From Actinomycetes bacterium (GTDB taxonomy: Bacteria; Actinomycetota; Actinomycetes; Actinomycetales; Cellulomonadaceae), in NCBI GenBank assembly GCA_023438885.1, contig JAEXPS010000008.1:1-64000 (forward strand): a stretch of DNA of 64,000 nucleotides, written 5' to 3'. The translations under genes and the position numbers were made by a program. Positions within the stretch are counted from its first letter, which is position 1; each line of letters opens with the position of its first letter. A model generated the notes under the pieces. That model was not told the origin of the DNA and ran no database searches. It saw only the letters and a list, made by a program, of their open reading frames with translations. Positions 18,739-27,553 of this stretch are shown piece by piece.

Positions 18739-19623
18739 GTGCGCAAGACCCTTGCCCTGGTCACCGCAGCCGCGGTGGCGTTCTCCCTGGCCGCCTGTTC
18801 CAGCGGCGAGAACGCGGGCGGAAAGTTCGACCCCTCGTCCGTCGAGAAGGACGACGCGATCGCCGCCCTGCTCCCCGCCCGCATCGCGGACGCCGGGAAG
18901 CTGGTCGTGGCCGCGGACACCTCCTACGCCCCGGCCGAGTACATCGACGAGGACGGCGTCACCGCGATCGGCTACGACGTCGACCTCGCGAACGCGCTCG
19001 GGGCCGTGCTCGGCGTCGAGGTGGACTTCCAGACGGCCGACTTCACCGGGATCATCCCCGCGCTCGGCACCAAGTACGACGTGGGCATCTCGTCGTTCAC
19101 CATCACGGACGAGCGCATGGAGCAGGTGAACATGATCACCTACTTCGAGGCCGGCGAGTCGTTCGCGGTCCAGAAGGGCAACCCGGGGGCGGTCGACGCG
19201 GAGGACATCTGCGGCAAGATCGTCGGCGTCCAGACCGGCACCTGGGAGGACGACCTGCTCACCGAGGCGATCGCAGCCTGCGAGGAGGCGGGCAAGGAGG
19301 CGCCGGAGCCGCTGCGCTACGAGGCGCAGAGCGACGTCACCACCGCGCTCGTCGGCGGCAAGGCCGACCTGATGTGGGCCGACTCCCCGGTGGTCTCGTA
19401 CGCGATCGCGCAGACCGACGGCAAGCTCGAGCAGCTCGGCGACGTCCGCCAGGTCTCTGCCCAGGGCATCGCGGTCGCCAAGGACGACGCCGAGCTCACC
19501 GAGGCGATCCAGAAGGCGCTGCAGAAGCTCATCGACGACGGCGTGTACCTGACGATCCTCGAGGCGTGGGACAACGCGGACGGCGCTGTCACCGAAGCCG
19601 TGCTCAACCCTGCCGTGAGCTGA
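18739..19623 (+). CDS. Polar amino acid ABC transporter, substrate-binding lipoprotein
   Basis: The 294-residue protein has a lipobox ending at Cys20 (FSLAAC) and an SBP family 3 fold. Telltale segments are LVVAADTSYAPAEY, IGYDVDLANALG, DVGISSFTITDERMEQV and VGVQTGTWEDD. It is anchored to the outer face of the membrane and hands an amino acid to the permease. The GTG start has GGAGG seven bases upstream; the longer open frame before it is not coding. It is first of three genes. Confidence 0.94.
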   Translation: MRKTLALVTAAAVAFSLAACSSGENAGGKFDPSSVEKDDAIAALLPARIADAGKLVVAADTSYAPAEYIDEDGVTAIGYDVDLANALGAVLGVEVDFQTADFTGIIPALGTKYDVGISSFTITDERMEQVNMITYFEAGESFAVQKGNPGAVDAEDICGKIVGVQTGTWEDDLLTEAIAACEEAGKEAPEPLRYEAQSDVTTALVGGKADLMWADSPVVSYAIAQTDGKLEQLGDVRQVSAQGIAVAKDDAELTEAIQKALQKLIDDGVYLTILEAWDNADGAVTEAVLNPAVS

Positions 19624-19624
19624 G

Positions 19625-20629
19625 TTGTCCGCTCACACGCCCCAGGCCCGGGAACCGGAGCGGATCCGCGCGATCCCGGTCCGGTACCCGGGCCGCTGGG
19701 TGTCCGCGATCGTCGTCGCGGTGCTCGCGGCGATGGTGCTGCACGCACTGATCACCAACGACACGTTCGCGTGGCCGACCGTCGCCGAGTACCTCTTCGC
19801 CCGTCCGGTGGTGCGCGGCGTCGGCTGGACGCTGGTGCTGACGGTCGGATCGATGGTGCTGGCCGCCGTCCTCGCGGTGCTGCTGGCGATCATGCGGGAG
19901 TCCGCGAATCCCGTGATGCGGTGGGTGGCCTGGGTCTACATCTGGGTGTTCCGCGGCACGCCGATCTACACGCAGCTCGCGCTGTGGGGGCTCATCGCGG
20001 TGATCTTCCCTCGCCTGTCGCTCGGCATCCCGTTCGGGCCGGAGTTCTTCTCGTTCTCGACGAAGGACGTGTTCACCGCCGCGTGGGCGGCGCTGATCGG
20101 ACTGGGGCTCAACGAGGCGGCCTACCTCTCGGAGATCGTCCGGGCCGGCCTGGAGAGCGTCGACCGCGGCCAGCACGAGGCCGCACGGGCGCTGGGCATG
20201 AAGGAGGGCCTGATCCTGCGCCGCATCGTGCTGCCGCAGGCGATGCGCGTCATCGTTCCCCCGACGGGCAACGAGACGATCTCGATGCTGAAGACGACCT
20301 CACTCGTCGTCGCCGTGCCGTTCACGCTCGAGCTCAACTTCGCGACCAACGCCATCGGGAACCGGATCTTCCAGCCCGTCCCGCTGCTGATCGTCGCCTG
20401 CATCTGGTACCTGGCGATCACGAGCGTCTTCATGGTGGGCCAGCACTACCTGGAGAAGTACTACGGCCGCGGCTTCGAACCGCACGGCCCGGTTGCGACG
20501 AAGCCGGGGCGCGGCGGGCGCCAGGCCGCGATCAACGCGGCACACACCACGCCCGAGTTCGGGGCGGTCGACGACCAGGGCAGCATCATCGCCGGCGGCC
20601 AGGGCCGGCCGGGCGGGGGTGGCAAGTGA
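19625..20629 (+). CDS. Polar amino acid ABC transporter, permease
   Basis: This 334-residue HisM/GlnP-type permease has about five membrane helices and the EAA loop that contacts the ATPase ([22 protein letters not shown]). The TTG start lies one base after the stop of the binding protein. It carries a hydrophilic Gly-rich extension of about 50 residues after the last helix, longer than usual for the family. The stop overlaps the ATPase start as GTGA. Confidence 0.92.
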   Translation: MSAHTPQAREPERIRAIPVRYPGRWVSAIVVAVLAAMVLHALITNDTFAWPTVAEYLFARPVVRGVGWTLVLTVGSMVLAAVLAVLLAIMRESANPVMRWVAWVYIWVFRGTPIYTQLALWGLIAVIFPRLSLGIPFGPEFFSFSTKDVFTAAWAALIGLGLNEAAYLSEIVRAGLESVDRGQHEAARALGMKEGLILRRIVLPQAMRVIVPPTGNETISMLKTTSLVVAVPFTLELNFATNAIGNRIFQPVPLLIVACIWYLAITSVFMVGQHYLEKYYGRGFEPHGPVATKPGRGGRQAAINAAHTTPEFGAVDDQGSIIAGGQGRPGGGGK

Positions 20630-21411
20630 ACGCCGCGACGGTTCCCATGGTCGAGATGCGTGACGTCCACAAGTGGTACGGCGAGCATCACGTGCTGCGC
20701 GGCGTCGACCTGACGGTGCCCAAGGGCACCGTCTGCACCGTGCTCGGGCCGTCCGGCTCCGGAAAGTCGACGGCGTTGCGCTGCATCAACCAGCTCGAGG
20801 AGATCGGCGCGGGCCGCATCACGGTCGACGGCGAGCTCATGGGGTACCGGGAAGGGGTGCACCGCGGCAAGCCGGCGCTCTTCCGCCTGCACCCGCGCAA
20901 GATCGCGTTGCAGCGGGCCAACGTCGGCATGGTGTTCCAGCGGTTCAACCTGTTCCCCCACATGACCGCCCTCGGCAACGTCACCGAGGCACAGGTCAAG
21001 GTGCTCGGCCGGACCCAGGAGGAAGCCCGCGAGCGGGCGCTGGCGCTGCTGGACCGGGTCGGGCTCTCGGACCACACCGAGCACTACCCCGCCCAGCTCT
21101 CCGGCGGCCAGCAGCAGCGGGTGGCGATCGCCCGAGCGCTCGCGATGGACCCCGAGCTCATGCTGTTCGACGAGCCGACGTCCGCCCTCGACCCCGAGCT
21201 GGTCGGCGAGGTGCTCGAGGTGATGCGGACGCTGGCCGGGTCCGGGATGACGATGATCGTCGTCACCCACGAGATCGGGTTCGCCCGCGAGGTGGCCGAC
21301 CAGGTCGCGTTCATGGCGGACGGCGTCATCGTCGAGCACGGCACGCCCGAGGAGGTGCTCGGCAACCCCCGCGAGCCCCGCACGCGGGACTTCCTCGCGA
21401 AGGTGCTCTAG
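20626..21411 (+). CDS. Polar amino acid ABC transporter, ATP-binding protein
   Basis: The 261-residue ATPase has Walker [10 protein letters not shown], the signature LSGGQQQR, Walker [13 protein letters not shown] and the switch His in VTHEIGF. The [10 protein letters not shown]-loop is typical of GlnQ/HisP. An insertion of about 20 residues (near 70-90) sits between Walker A and the Q-loop. The GTG start overlaps the permease stop. Its stop codon abuts that of the convergent HAD gene with no spacer. Confidence 0.95.
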   Translation: MNAATVPMVEMRDVHKWYGEHHVLRGVDLTVPKGTVCTVLGPSGSGKSTALRCINQLEEIGAGRITVDGELMGYREGVHRGKPALFRLHPRKIALQRANVGMVFQRFNLFPHMTALGNVTEAQVKVLGRTQEEARERALALLDRVGLSDHTEHYPAQLSGGQQQRVAIARALAMDPELMLFDEPTSALDPELVGEVLEVMRTLAGSGMTMIVVTHEIGFAREVADQVAFMADGVIVEHGTPEEVLGNPREPRTRDFLAKVL

Positions 21412-22077
21412 CTACCGGACGAGCTTCGCGACCGTCGCCACGAAGTCGGGCAGCTGGGCCTTCCAGTCGTCGATCACCAGAGCCGGTCCGTACTTGGTGA
21501 ACGTCTCCGGCCCGTTGCCGCCGGTGGTGACGGCCACGAAGCAGAATCCACCGGCATTCGCGGCGACGCCGTCGCCACCGGTGTCGCCGACGAGCACGCC
21601 CTGGTGCACGGCCCGCGCCGCAGCCTGCGCCAGCGCCGCGCGGTCCGGGTAGATCTCGCCGAAGAACGAGTGGCCCCAGTCGAACACGTCGAGGTCGTAC
21701 CCGGCGCTCTGCAGCTTGACCCGCGCGCGAACCTTGGAGTTGCCGGTGATGAGGGCGTTCACCCAGCCCTGGTCGTGCACGGCCCGCAGCGCCTCGGCGA
21801 CACCGGGAACCGGGTCGCACGCGTTGGCCGGCCGGGAGTACCACTCCTCGGAGAGCTCCTTGAACCGCCGCGTCAGCGGGCCGGCGAAGCTGACCGGAAG
21901 CATCGCGCCCTGGCGGATCTCGTCGAGGATCTGCCAGTCCACCTTGCCGTGCCGGTCGGGGATCGCGGGGGCCTCATGGCCGCTGACCTCGCGCAACGCC
22001 TCCTTGAACACGCCCAGCCCGCCGTCGGGGCTGTTGTCGAGCACGAGCGTCCCGTCCAGGTCCCACAGCACGATCAT
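21412..22077 (-). CDS. HAD-superfamily hydrolase (phosphatase-like)
   Basis: The 221-residue protein has the HAD motifs: WDLDGTLV with nucleophile Asp6 and acid Asp8, ITGNS as motif II, and GDTGGDG as motif III. A helical cap (about 15-90) makes it resemble phosphoglycolate-type phosphatases. The substrate is not known. The ATG has GGGGAGG nine bases upstream, and the open frame before it is not needed. The MBL gene is divergent. Confidence 0.88.
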   Translation of the reverse strand: MIVLWDLDGTLVLDNSPDGGLGVFKEALREVSGHEAPAIPDRHGKVDWQILDEIRQGAMLPVSFAGPLTRRFKELSEEWYSRPANACDPVPGVAEALRAVHDQGWVNALITGNSKVRARVKLQSAGYDLDVFDWGHSFFGEIYPDRAALAQAAARAVHQGVLVGDTGGDGVAANAGGFCFVAVTTGGNGPETFTKYGPALVIDDWKAQLPDFVATVAKLVR

Positions 22078-22180
22078 CCCCAGCGCCTCCCCGAGCTCGT
22101 CACCCCGTTGCACCTATCCGACCACCTGGCGCCGCCACCGCAACGGGACCATGGCCCGGGGCCCGGTGAACAATGGGCGT

Positions 22181-22822
22181 ATGACGACCACCCTCACGCG
22201 CTGGGGCCATGCCTGCGTCCGCATCGACGCCCCGGGCGGCGTCCTCGTCATCGACCCGGGCACGTACAGCGACCTGGATCGTGCCCTCGACTCCGCCGAC
22301 GCGGTGCTCGTCACGCACGTGCATCCCGACCACCTCGACGCCGCACGGCTGGCGGCGTCCGGCCTCCCGGTCTGGGGCCCGGCCGAGGCGGTGGACGCGC
22401 TGGCCGCGGCCGGGGCGCCCGCCCGCCTGCTGCACACCGTCGCCGAGGGCGACGAGCTGTCCCCGGCCGGGTTGCACGTACAGGTCCTGGGGCAGCGGCA
22501 CGCCGTGATCCACCCCGACCTGCCTCCCCTGCAGAACGTCGCCTACCTGGTCGGCGGCGCGGTGCTCCACCCCGGCGACTCGCTCCCGGCCCTTCCGGCC
22601 GGTGCGGTTCGCGTGCTCCTGGTGCCGGTCAGCGGCGGCTGGGTGCACCTGGACGCGGTGGTCGACTGGGTGCGCGCGCTACACCCCGAGGTCGCCGTGC
22701 CGATCCACGACGCGATGCTCTCCCCGCCCGGGCAGGCCATCGCGGTCTCGCTGATGACCCGGCTCTGCGGCGTGCCGGTGACCGACCTCACCGCGGGCGA
22801 GCCACTGCCCCTCCCCCTCTGA
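22181..22822 (+). CDS. MBL-fold metal-dependent hydrolase (UlaG-like)
   Basis: This 213-residue beta-lactamase-fold protein binds metal through HVHPDHLD (46-53), a mid-protein His, and VLHPGDS. The compact form without long insertions fits the UlaG/YycJ side of the fold. The natural substrate is unknown. It ends eight bases before the AlkZ-like gene, so the two are probably co-transcribed. Confidence 0.87.
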   Translation: MTTTLTRWGHACVRIDAPGGVLVIDPGTYSDLDRALDSADAVLVTHVHPDHLDAARLAASGLPVWGPAEAVDALAAAGAPARLLHTVAEGDELSPAGLHVQVLGQRHAVIHPDLPPLQNVAYLVGGAVLHPGDSLPALPAGAVRVLLVPVSGGWVHLDAVVDWVRALHPEVAVPIHDAMLSPPGQAIAVSLMTRLCGVPVTDLTAGEPLPLPL

Positions 22823-22830
22823 GGCCGCAG

Positions 22831-23919
22831 GTGGACCAGGCCGTCCTGGCACGCTGGCGCATGCACAGCCAGCTGCTCTGGGACCCCGTCGCGGGCGGCG
22901 CGGCCGGAGTCGTCGGGCGCCTCGCGGCCGCGCAGGGCCAGGACCTGCTGCCGGCGTCCTGGGGCCTGGCGCGTCGGGCGCGCGGAACCACGTACGACGA
23001 GGTGCGCGCCGCCTGCGACGAGGGCGCGGTGCTGCGCACCCATGTGCTGCGGCCCACGTGGCACTTCGTCGCGCCGGCGGACCTGCGCTGGCTCCTGGTG
23101 GCGACGGCGCCGCGGGTGCAGCAGGCGGCCGCCGGCTACAACGGGCGTCTCGGGTTGGACGACGAGGTTCGCGCCGGCACCCGCCGGACGCTCGCCGCGG
23201 TGCTCGCCGACGGCCAACACCGCACCCGAACCGAGCTGGGGTCCGCGCTCGCCGCCGCGGGGTTCCACCTCTCGGGGCCGGCGCTCGCCCAGGCGCTGAT
23301 GGACGCCGAGCTGGAGGGCGTCGTCTGCTCCGGTGCCGCCCGGAACCGGCAGCAGACGTACGCCCTGCTCGACCAGCGCGCCCCCGGGAGCTGGCCCGGC
23401 ACCCGCGAGGAAGCCCTGGCCGAGCTGGCGCGCCACTACTACCCGACCCGCGGACCCGCCTCGGAGCGCGACCTGGCGAGATGGGCCAGCCTGCCCCTGT
23501 CCGAGGCACGGCGAGCCACCGCGGCGGTCGCCGACGGCCTCGCGTCCGTGGACGTCGACGGCGCCACGCTCTGGCACGCGCCCGGCGAACCGCCGCCCCC
23601 GGCACCGCCCCGCGTCGACCTGGTCCACGGCTTGGACGAGATCGTCATGTCGTACTCCCACACCCGCTCGGTGGTGGTGGGCGAGCACGGCTTCTTCTCC
23701 GACCGCCCGGTGCCCTTCTCCCACCTGGTGCTCGTCGACGGGCGGGTGGCCGGCCGATGGGCGTACGAACGGGACGGACGAGGGGTGCCCGTGCGCGTTC
23801 TCGTCCGCCCGACGAGAGACTGGACCACCGCCGAGCGGGACGGGGTTGCGGCCGCGGCGGAGGCGTTCGGCAGGTTCGTCGGCGACGCGGTGCAGCTCGC
23901 GCAGCTCGGTCCGCTCTGA
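22831..23919 (+). CDS. Winged-helix DNA-binding protein, AlkZ/YcaQ-like
   Basis: The 362-residue protein belongs to the HTH_42 group, which includes AlkZ and YcaQ, glycosylases that remove bulky or crosslinked bases. The N-terminal QGQ (35-37) in LAAAQGQDLLPASWGL matches the catalytic QxQ motif. Downstream blocks LRPTWHFVAPADLRWLL and RPTRDWT are also family-like. It starts at a GTG eight bases after the MBL stop, with GAGG upstream. Glycosylase activity is inferred; some relatives are of unknown function. Confidence 0.85.
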   Translation: MDQAVLARWRMHSQLLWDPVAGGAAGVVGRLAAAQGQDLLPASWGLARRARGTTYDEVRAACDEGAVLRTHVLRPTWHFVAPADLRWLLVATAPRVQQAAAGYNGRLGLDDEVRAGTRRTLAAVLADGQHRTRTELGSALAAAGFHLSGPALAQALMDAELEGVVCSGAARNRQQTYALLDQRAPGSWPGTREEALAELARHYYPTRGPASERDLARWASLPLSEARRATAAVADGLASVDVDGATLWHAPGEPPPPAPPRVDLVHGLDEIVMSYSHTRSVVVGEHGFFSDRPVPFSHLVLVDGRVAGRWAYERDGRGVPVRVLVRPTRDWTTAERDGVAAAAEAFGRFVGDAVQLAQLGPL

Positions 23920-23995
23920 GCCCGGCGGCGCCCCGGCAGCACTCGCCCGACAGGCCTGGTGAGGAGATGGCGCGGCGCGTCCGCTTCGCCATCGT

Positions 23996-24024
23996 TTGTC
24001 CGCTCTGTCCGACTGTCCTATGTT
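23996..24024 (+). promoter_or_regulatory. Candidate promoter of the subtilase gene
   Basis: TTGTCC (23996-24001) and TATGTT (24019-24024) are separated by 17 bases. They lie about 130 bases before the subtilase start, in an intergenic stretch that is richer in T than its surroundings. The long leader holds no recognised RNA motif. Confidence 0.5.
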
Positions 24025-24154
24025 GGCGGCGCCGTTCGGGTTCGCACAGATCCCCGCCGGTGGTCGGGTCCCCGCACGGGTCGGCGGACGCAGGAGGAGC
24101 CGGTGACCCCGGTGCCGCCCCGGCCTCACCCTGACCCGGTGAAGGGAAGTGCGC

Positions 24155-27100
24155 ATGGCAGCAGGGTCCATCCGTCGACGCGGAGCACTGATCGCGGCGG
24201 GCGCCATTGCGGCGCTCGTCGCTTCTGTCGGGATCGGCGGCACGGCTGTCGCCGACGACGGGCCGGCCAGTCCGGCAGTGCCGACAGCCACCCCCGGGAG
24301 CCTCTCGGCGGCCAAGCTCTCCCCCACGCTCGCGGCGTCCCGCGCCGACCGGGCACGGGTGTTCGTCCAGCTGTCCGGCACCGGCGCGGCCGACGAGGCC
24401 GGCAAGGCCTCTGCCAAGAGCCGTCGCGCCGCGGTCAAGGCCTCCGCCGCCTCCGCATTCGCCACCGCGAAGGGCAAGGACGCCGCGGCCACGTACCTCT
24501 TCACGGCGACCAATGCCGTCCCGGGCTTCGGCGCGGACCTGACCCCTGAAGCCGTCGAGGCCCTCGCGGCCCGGCCCGATGTCGTCAAGGTCTCCGCCCT
24601 GATCCCGAAGCGCCTCGAGACCGCCAGCGCTGCGCAGCTGGTCCGCGCGGTCAACACCTGGCAGGCAGGCAACCTCGGCCAGGGCGTCTCGATCGGCGTC
24701 ATCGACACCGGGATCGACTACACCCACGCCGACTTCGGCGGCGCCGGGACACCGGAGGCCTACACGGCGGCTCATGCCGCGTCGACCGAGCCGTTCACGC
24801 CGAACGCCAAGGTCGTCGGTGGCTTCGACTTCGTCGGCGACGACTACAACGCCGACCCCGACTCCGACGGCTACCAGCCCGTGCCGCACCCGGACCCGAA
24901 CCCGCTCGACTGCAACGGCCACGGCTCCCACGTGGCCGGCATCGCCGCCGGCTACGGCGTCAACGCCGACGGCTCCACCTTCACCGGCGACTACGCGGCG
25001 CTGACCAGTGACGACCTGTACGCGATGAAGATCGGCCCCGGCACGGCGCCTGCCGCCGAGCTCTACGGGCTGCGGGTGTTCGGGTGCGACGGTTCCACGG
25101 ACGTGGTGATCCCTGCCCTCGACTGGAGCCTCGACCCCAACGGCGACGGCGACTTCTCCGACCACCTCGACATCGTCAACCTGTCTCTCGGCTCCGACTT
25201 CGCGCCGGCCGACGACCCCGAGAACGCCGTCATGGACACCCTCGCCGCCCACGGGGTGCTGCCGGTGACCTCCGCCGGGAACGCGGGCGACATCACCGAC
25301 GCCGGCGGGTCCCCGGGCAACGCGACCCGGGCGTTGGCGGTCGCCTCGTCGATCGACGCCTACCAGTTGCGTGACGGCCTGCGGGTCGACGCTCCGGCGG
25401 ATGTCGCCGGGATCGCGTCCGGCCAGTTCTCGGTCGCCTACCCGTGGCCCACGGCGCCGGACGTCTCCGGTGCCGTGGTGTTCGTCTCGGGAGCGAACGC
25501 CGACGGCTGCCAGCCGTACTCCCCTGCCGAGGCCGCGATCGTCGCGGGCAAGGTCGTCTGGCAGACGTGGGACGACAACGACGCCACCCGGCGCTGCGGC
25601 TCCGCCGGGCGTTCGGCCAACGCACTGGCCGCAGGCGCGATCGGCGCGATCTTCGACTCGCAGCTCGACGTCTTCGGAGCCGGCATCACCGGCAGTGCGA
25701 CGATCCCTGTGTTCCAGCTGCCGAAGTCCGAGGCCGATCGGCTGCGTCCGGCGCTGCTGGCAGGCACCCTCCAGGTCACGTTCTCCGGCTCCCTCGGCGC
25801 GACGGTGAAGAGCATCACGCCGGGCATCACCGACACGTTGAGCTCGTTCTCGTCACGCGGCTCCCACGGCTCGATCGGCGTGGTCAAGCCCGACGTCGCG
25901 GCTCCGGGCGACACGATCGCCTCGGTCAACGTCGGCACCGGCAGCGGCGTCCTCGCCATGTCGGGCACCTCGATGGCATCGCCGAACGTCGCCGGCATCG
26001 CGGCCCTCGTGGTCACGGCGCATCCGACGTGGACCGCCGAGCAGCTCAAGGCCGACCTGATGAACACCGCCGGCCACGACGTGTACGCGGGCGACGGCCA
26101 GACGGGTCCGATCTACGGCCCGAACCGCGTGGGCGCCGGACGGGTGGACGCCCTCGCCGCCGTGGACAACGACCTGCTGGTCTACGTGAAGGACGTCCCG
26201 GGGGCTGTCTCGGCCTCGTTCGGCGTCGTCGCCGCCCCGATCACCGCGAAGTCCGTGACGCGCACGCGCACGCTCGTCGTGGAGAACACCGGCACCGCGG
26301 CGAAGACCGTGTCGCTCGCCTACGACGCCATCACGGCGCAGCCTGGCGTCACCTACACGGTGTCGCCGAGCACCCTGACCGTGAAGCCGGGCAAGAAGGC
26401 GACGGCGACGGTGACCCTCACGGTGGTGCCGAGCCAGCTGACGAAGCCGATCGACCCGACACAGGACCCGATCTCCGGCCTGGGCGTGCCGCGGCAGTAC
26501 CTGTCCGACTCGTCGGGCCGTGTGCTCGTCACGCCGGCCGGTGGGACCGCACTGCGGGTGCCCGTGTACGCGGCGGCCAAGCCGACTTCGGCGACGACCG
26601 CCAAGGTCGTCACCAGCGGCAAGGGCGCGTCACTGACGTCGTCGCTCGCGATCTCCGGAACGGGCTTCGACCAGGGGTCCGGCTCGGAGGCGTTCACCTC
26701 GCTGGTGTCCGTTCTCGAGCTCGGTGCCACCAGTGGCCAGGTCAAGTCGTGCACGGGCATCCAGATCGACGGGTGCACCTTGCTCGGCTCGGACTCCTCC
26801 GGCGACCTCCGGTACGTCGGTGCGGGATCCTCACCGTCCCAGGAGTGGCTCTACTTCGGCATCAACACCTGGGGCCAGTGGGCGGTGGACGGCGCCGCGG
26901 TGGTGCCCTTCGTCGACTTCGACGTCACGGGCGACGGCGAGCCGGACTACGAGGTGTTCGTCCAGAACTACGACGGCACCGACGTACCGATCGCCTTCCT
27001 CGTCGATCTCGAGTCCGGGGAGATCGTCGACCTCGAGCCGGCCAACATCGCGTTCGGCGACACCGACACCAACTGGTTCGACAGCGACACCCTGCTGATC

Positions 27101-27487
27101 CCGGTGTGGACGCAGGCGATCGGCCTGGACCCGACGGCGTCGAGCTTCCCGATCACGTACCAGGTCGGGACGTTCTCGGGGTACACCGAGGGCATCATCG
27201 ACGCGTCCCCGGTGATCCAGTACGACGCGCTGGACCCGGCGGTCGCCGTCGCCGACCCGCTGTACCTCGACCAGGCGGGCGTCCAGATCCCGTACACCCT
27301 CGGCGCCTCGGCGACCAAGGACACGCGGGCCCTGGTGCTGCACCTGCACGGCGCCCCCGGTGATCGGGCCGAGGTCGTCAAGGTCGCCACGGGCAAGGTG
27401 CGCCAAGCCCCGGCGGGCAAGCTCGCCGGGTCGTCCACCCTCGCCCCGGTGGACGAGCACTTCCTGGTGGGCTCGGCCGGGAAGTAG
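24155..27487 (+). CDS. Secreted S8 subtilisin-like serine peptidase with PA domain
   Basis: This 1110-residue protein has a signal peptide (about 1-33), an inhibitor-like propeptide (about 60-155) and a subtilase domain. The catalytic residues are Asp184 (VIDTGID), His256 (GHGSHVAG) and Ser606 (SGTSMASP), with oxyanion Asn376 in SAGN. A protease-associated domain (about 420-545) is inserted between His and Ser. Beta-sandwich regions fill the C-terminal 400 residues. It is probably a released protease for nutrient peptides. The ATG is preferred over a GTG two codons earlier because AGGGA then has proper spacing. Confidence 0.95.
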   Translation: MAAGSIRRRGALIAAGAIAALVASVGIGGTAVADDGPASPAVPTATPGSLSAAKLSPTLAASRADRARVFVQLSGTGAADEAGKASAKSRRAAVKASAASAFATAKGKDAAATYLFTATNAVPGFGADLTPEAVEALAARPDVVKVSALIPKRLETASAAQLVRAVNTWQAGNLGQGVSIGVIDTGIDYTHADFGGAGTPEAYTAAHAASTEPFTPNAKVVGGFDFVGDDYNADPDSDGYQPVPHPDPNPLDCNGHGSHVAGIAAGYGVNADGSTFTGDYAALTSDDLYAMKIGPGTAPAAELYGLRVFGCDGSTDVVIPALDWSLDPNGDGDFSDHLDIVNLSLGSDFAPADDPENAVMDTLAAHGVLPVTSAGNAGDITDAGGSPGNATRALAVASSIDAYQLRDGLRVDAPADVAGIASGQFSVAYPWPTAPDVSGAVVFVSGANADGCQPYSPAEAAIVAGKVVWQTWDDNDATRRCGSAGRSANALAAGAIGAIFDSQLDVFGAGITGSATIPVFQLPKSEADRLRPALLAGTLQVTFSGSLGATVKSITPGITDTLSSFSSRGSHGSIGVVKPDVAAPGDTIASVNVGTGSGVLAMSGTSMASPNVAGIAALVVTAHPTWTAEQLKADLMNTAGHDVYAGDGQTGPIYGPNRVGAGRVDALAAVDNDLLVYVKDVPGAVSASFGVVAAPITAKSVTRTRTLVVENTGTAAKTVSLAYDAITAQPGVTYTVSPSTLTVKPGKKATATVTLTVVPSQLTKPIDPTQDPISGLGVPRQYLSDSSGRVLVTPAGGTALRVPVYAAAKPTSATTAKVVTSGKGASLTSSLAISGTGFDQGSGSEAFTSLVSVLELGATSGQVKSCTGIQIDGCTLLGSDSSGDLRYVGAGSSPSQEWLYFGINTWGQWAVDGAAVVPFVDFDVTGDGEPDYEVFVQNYDGTDVPIAFLVDLESGEIVDLEPANIAFGDTDTNWFDSDTLLIPVWTQAIGLDPTASSFPITYQVGTFSGYTEGIIDASPVIQYDALDPAVAVADPLYLDQAGVQIPYTLGASATKDTRALVLHLHGAPGDRAEVVKVATGKVRQAPAGKLAGSSTLAPVDEHFLVGSAGK

Positions 27488-27493
27488 TGGGTG

Positions 27494-27533
27494 ACGACGA
27501 GGCCCGCCGGGTTCGCCCGGCGGGCCTCGTCGT
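27494..27533. terminator. Perfect 18-base bidirectional terminator with TTCG loop
   Basis: ACGACGAGGCCCGCCGGG (27494-27511) is exactly complementary to 27516-27533, closed by the stable tetraloop TTCG. It lies six bases after the subtilase stop and before the convergent RecB-like gene, so it can serve both. Confidence 0.9.
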
Positions 27534-27553
27534 GTCCACCGACGGTCAGGAGG

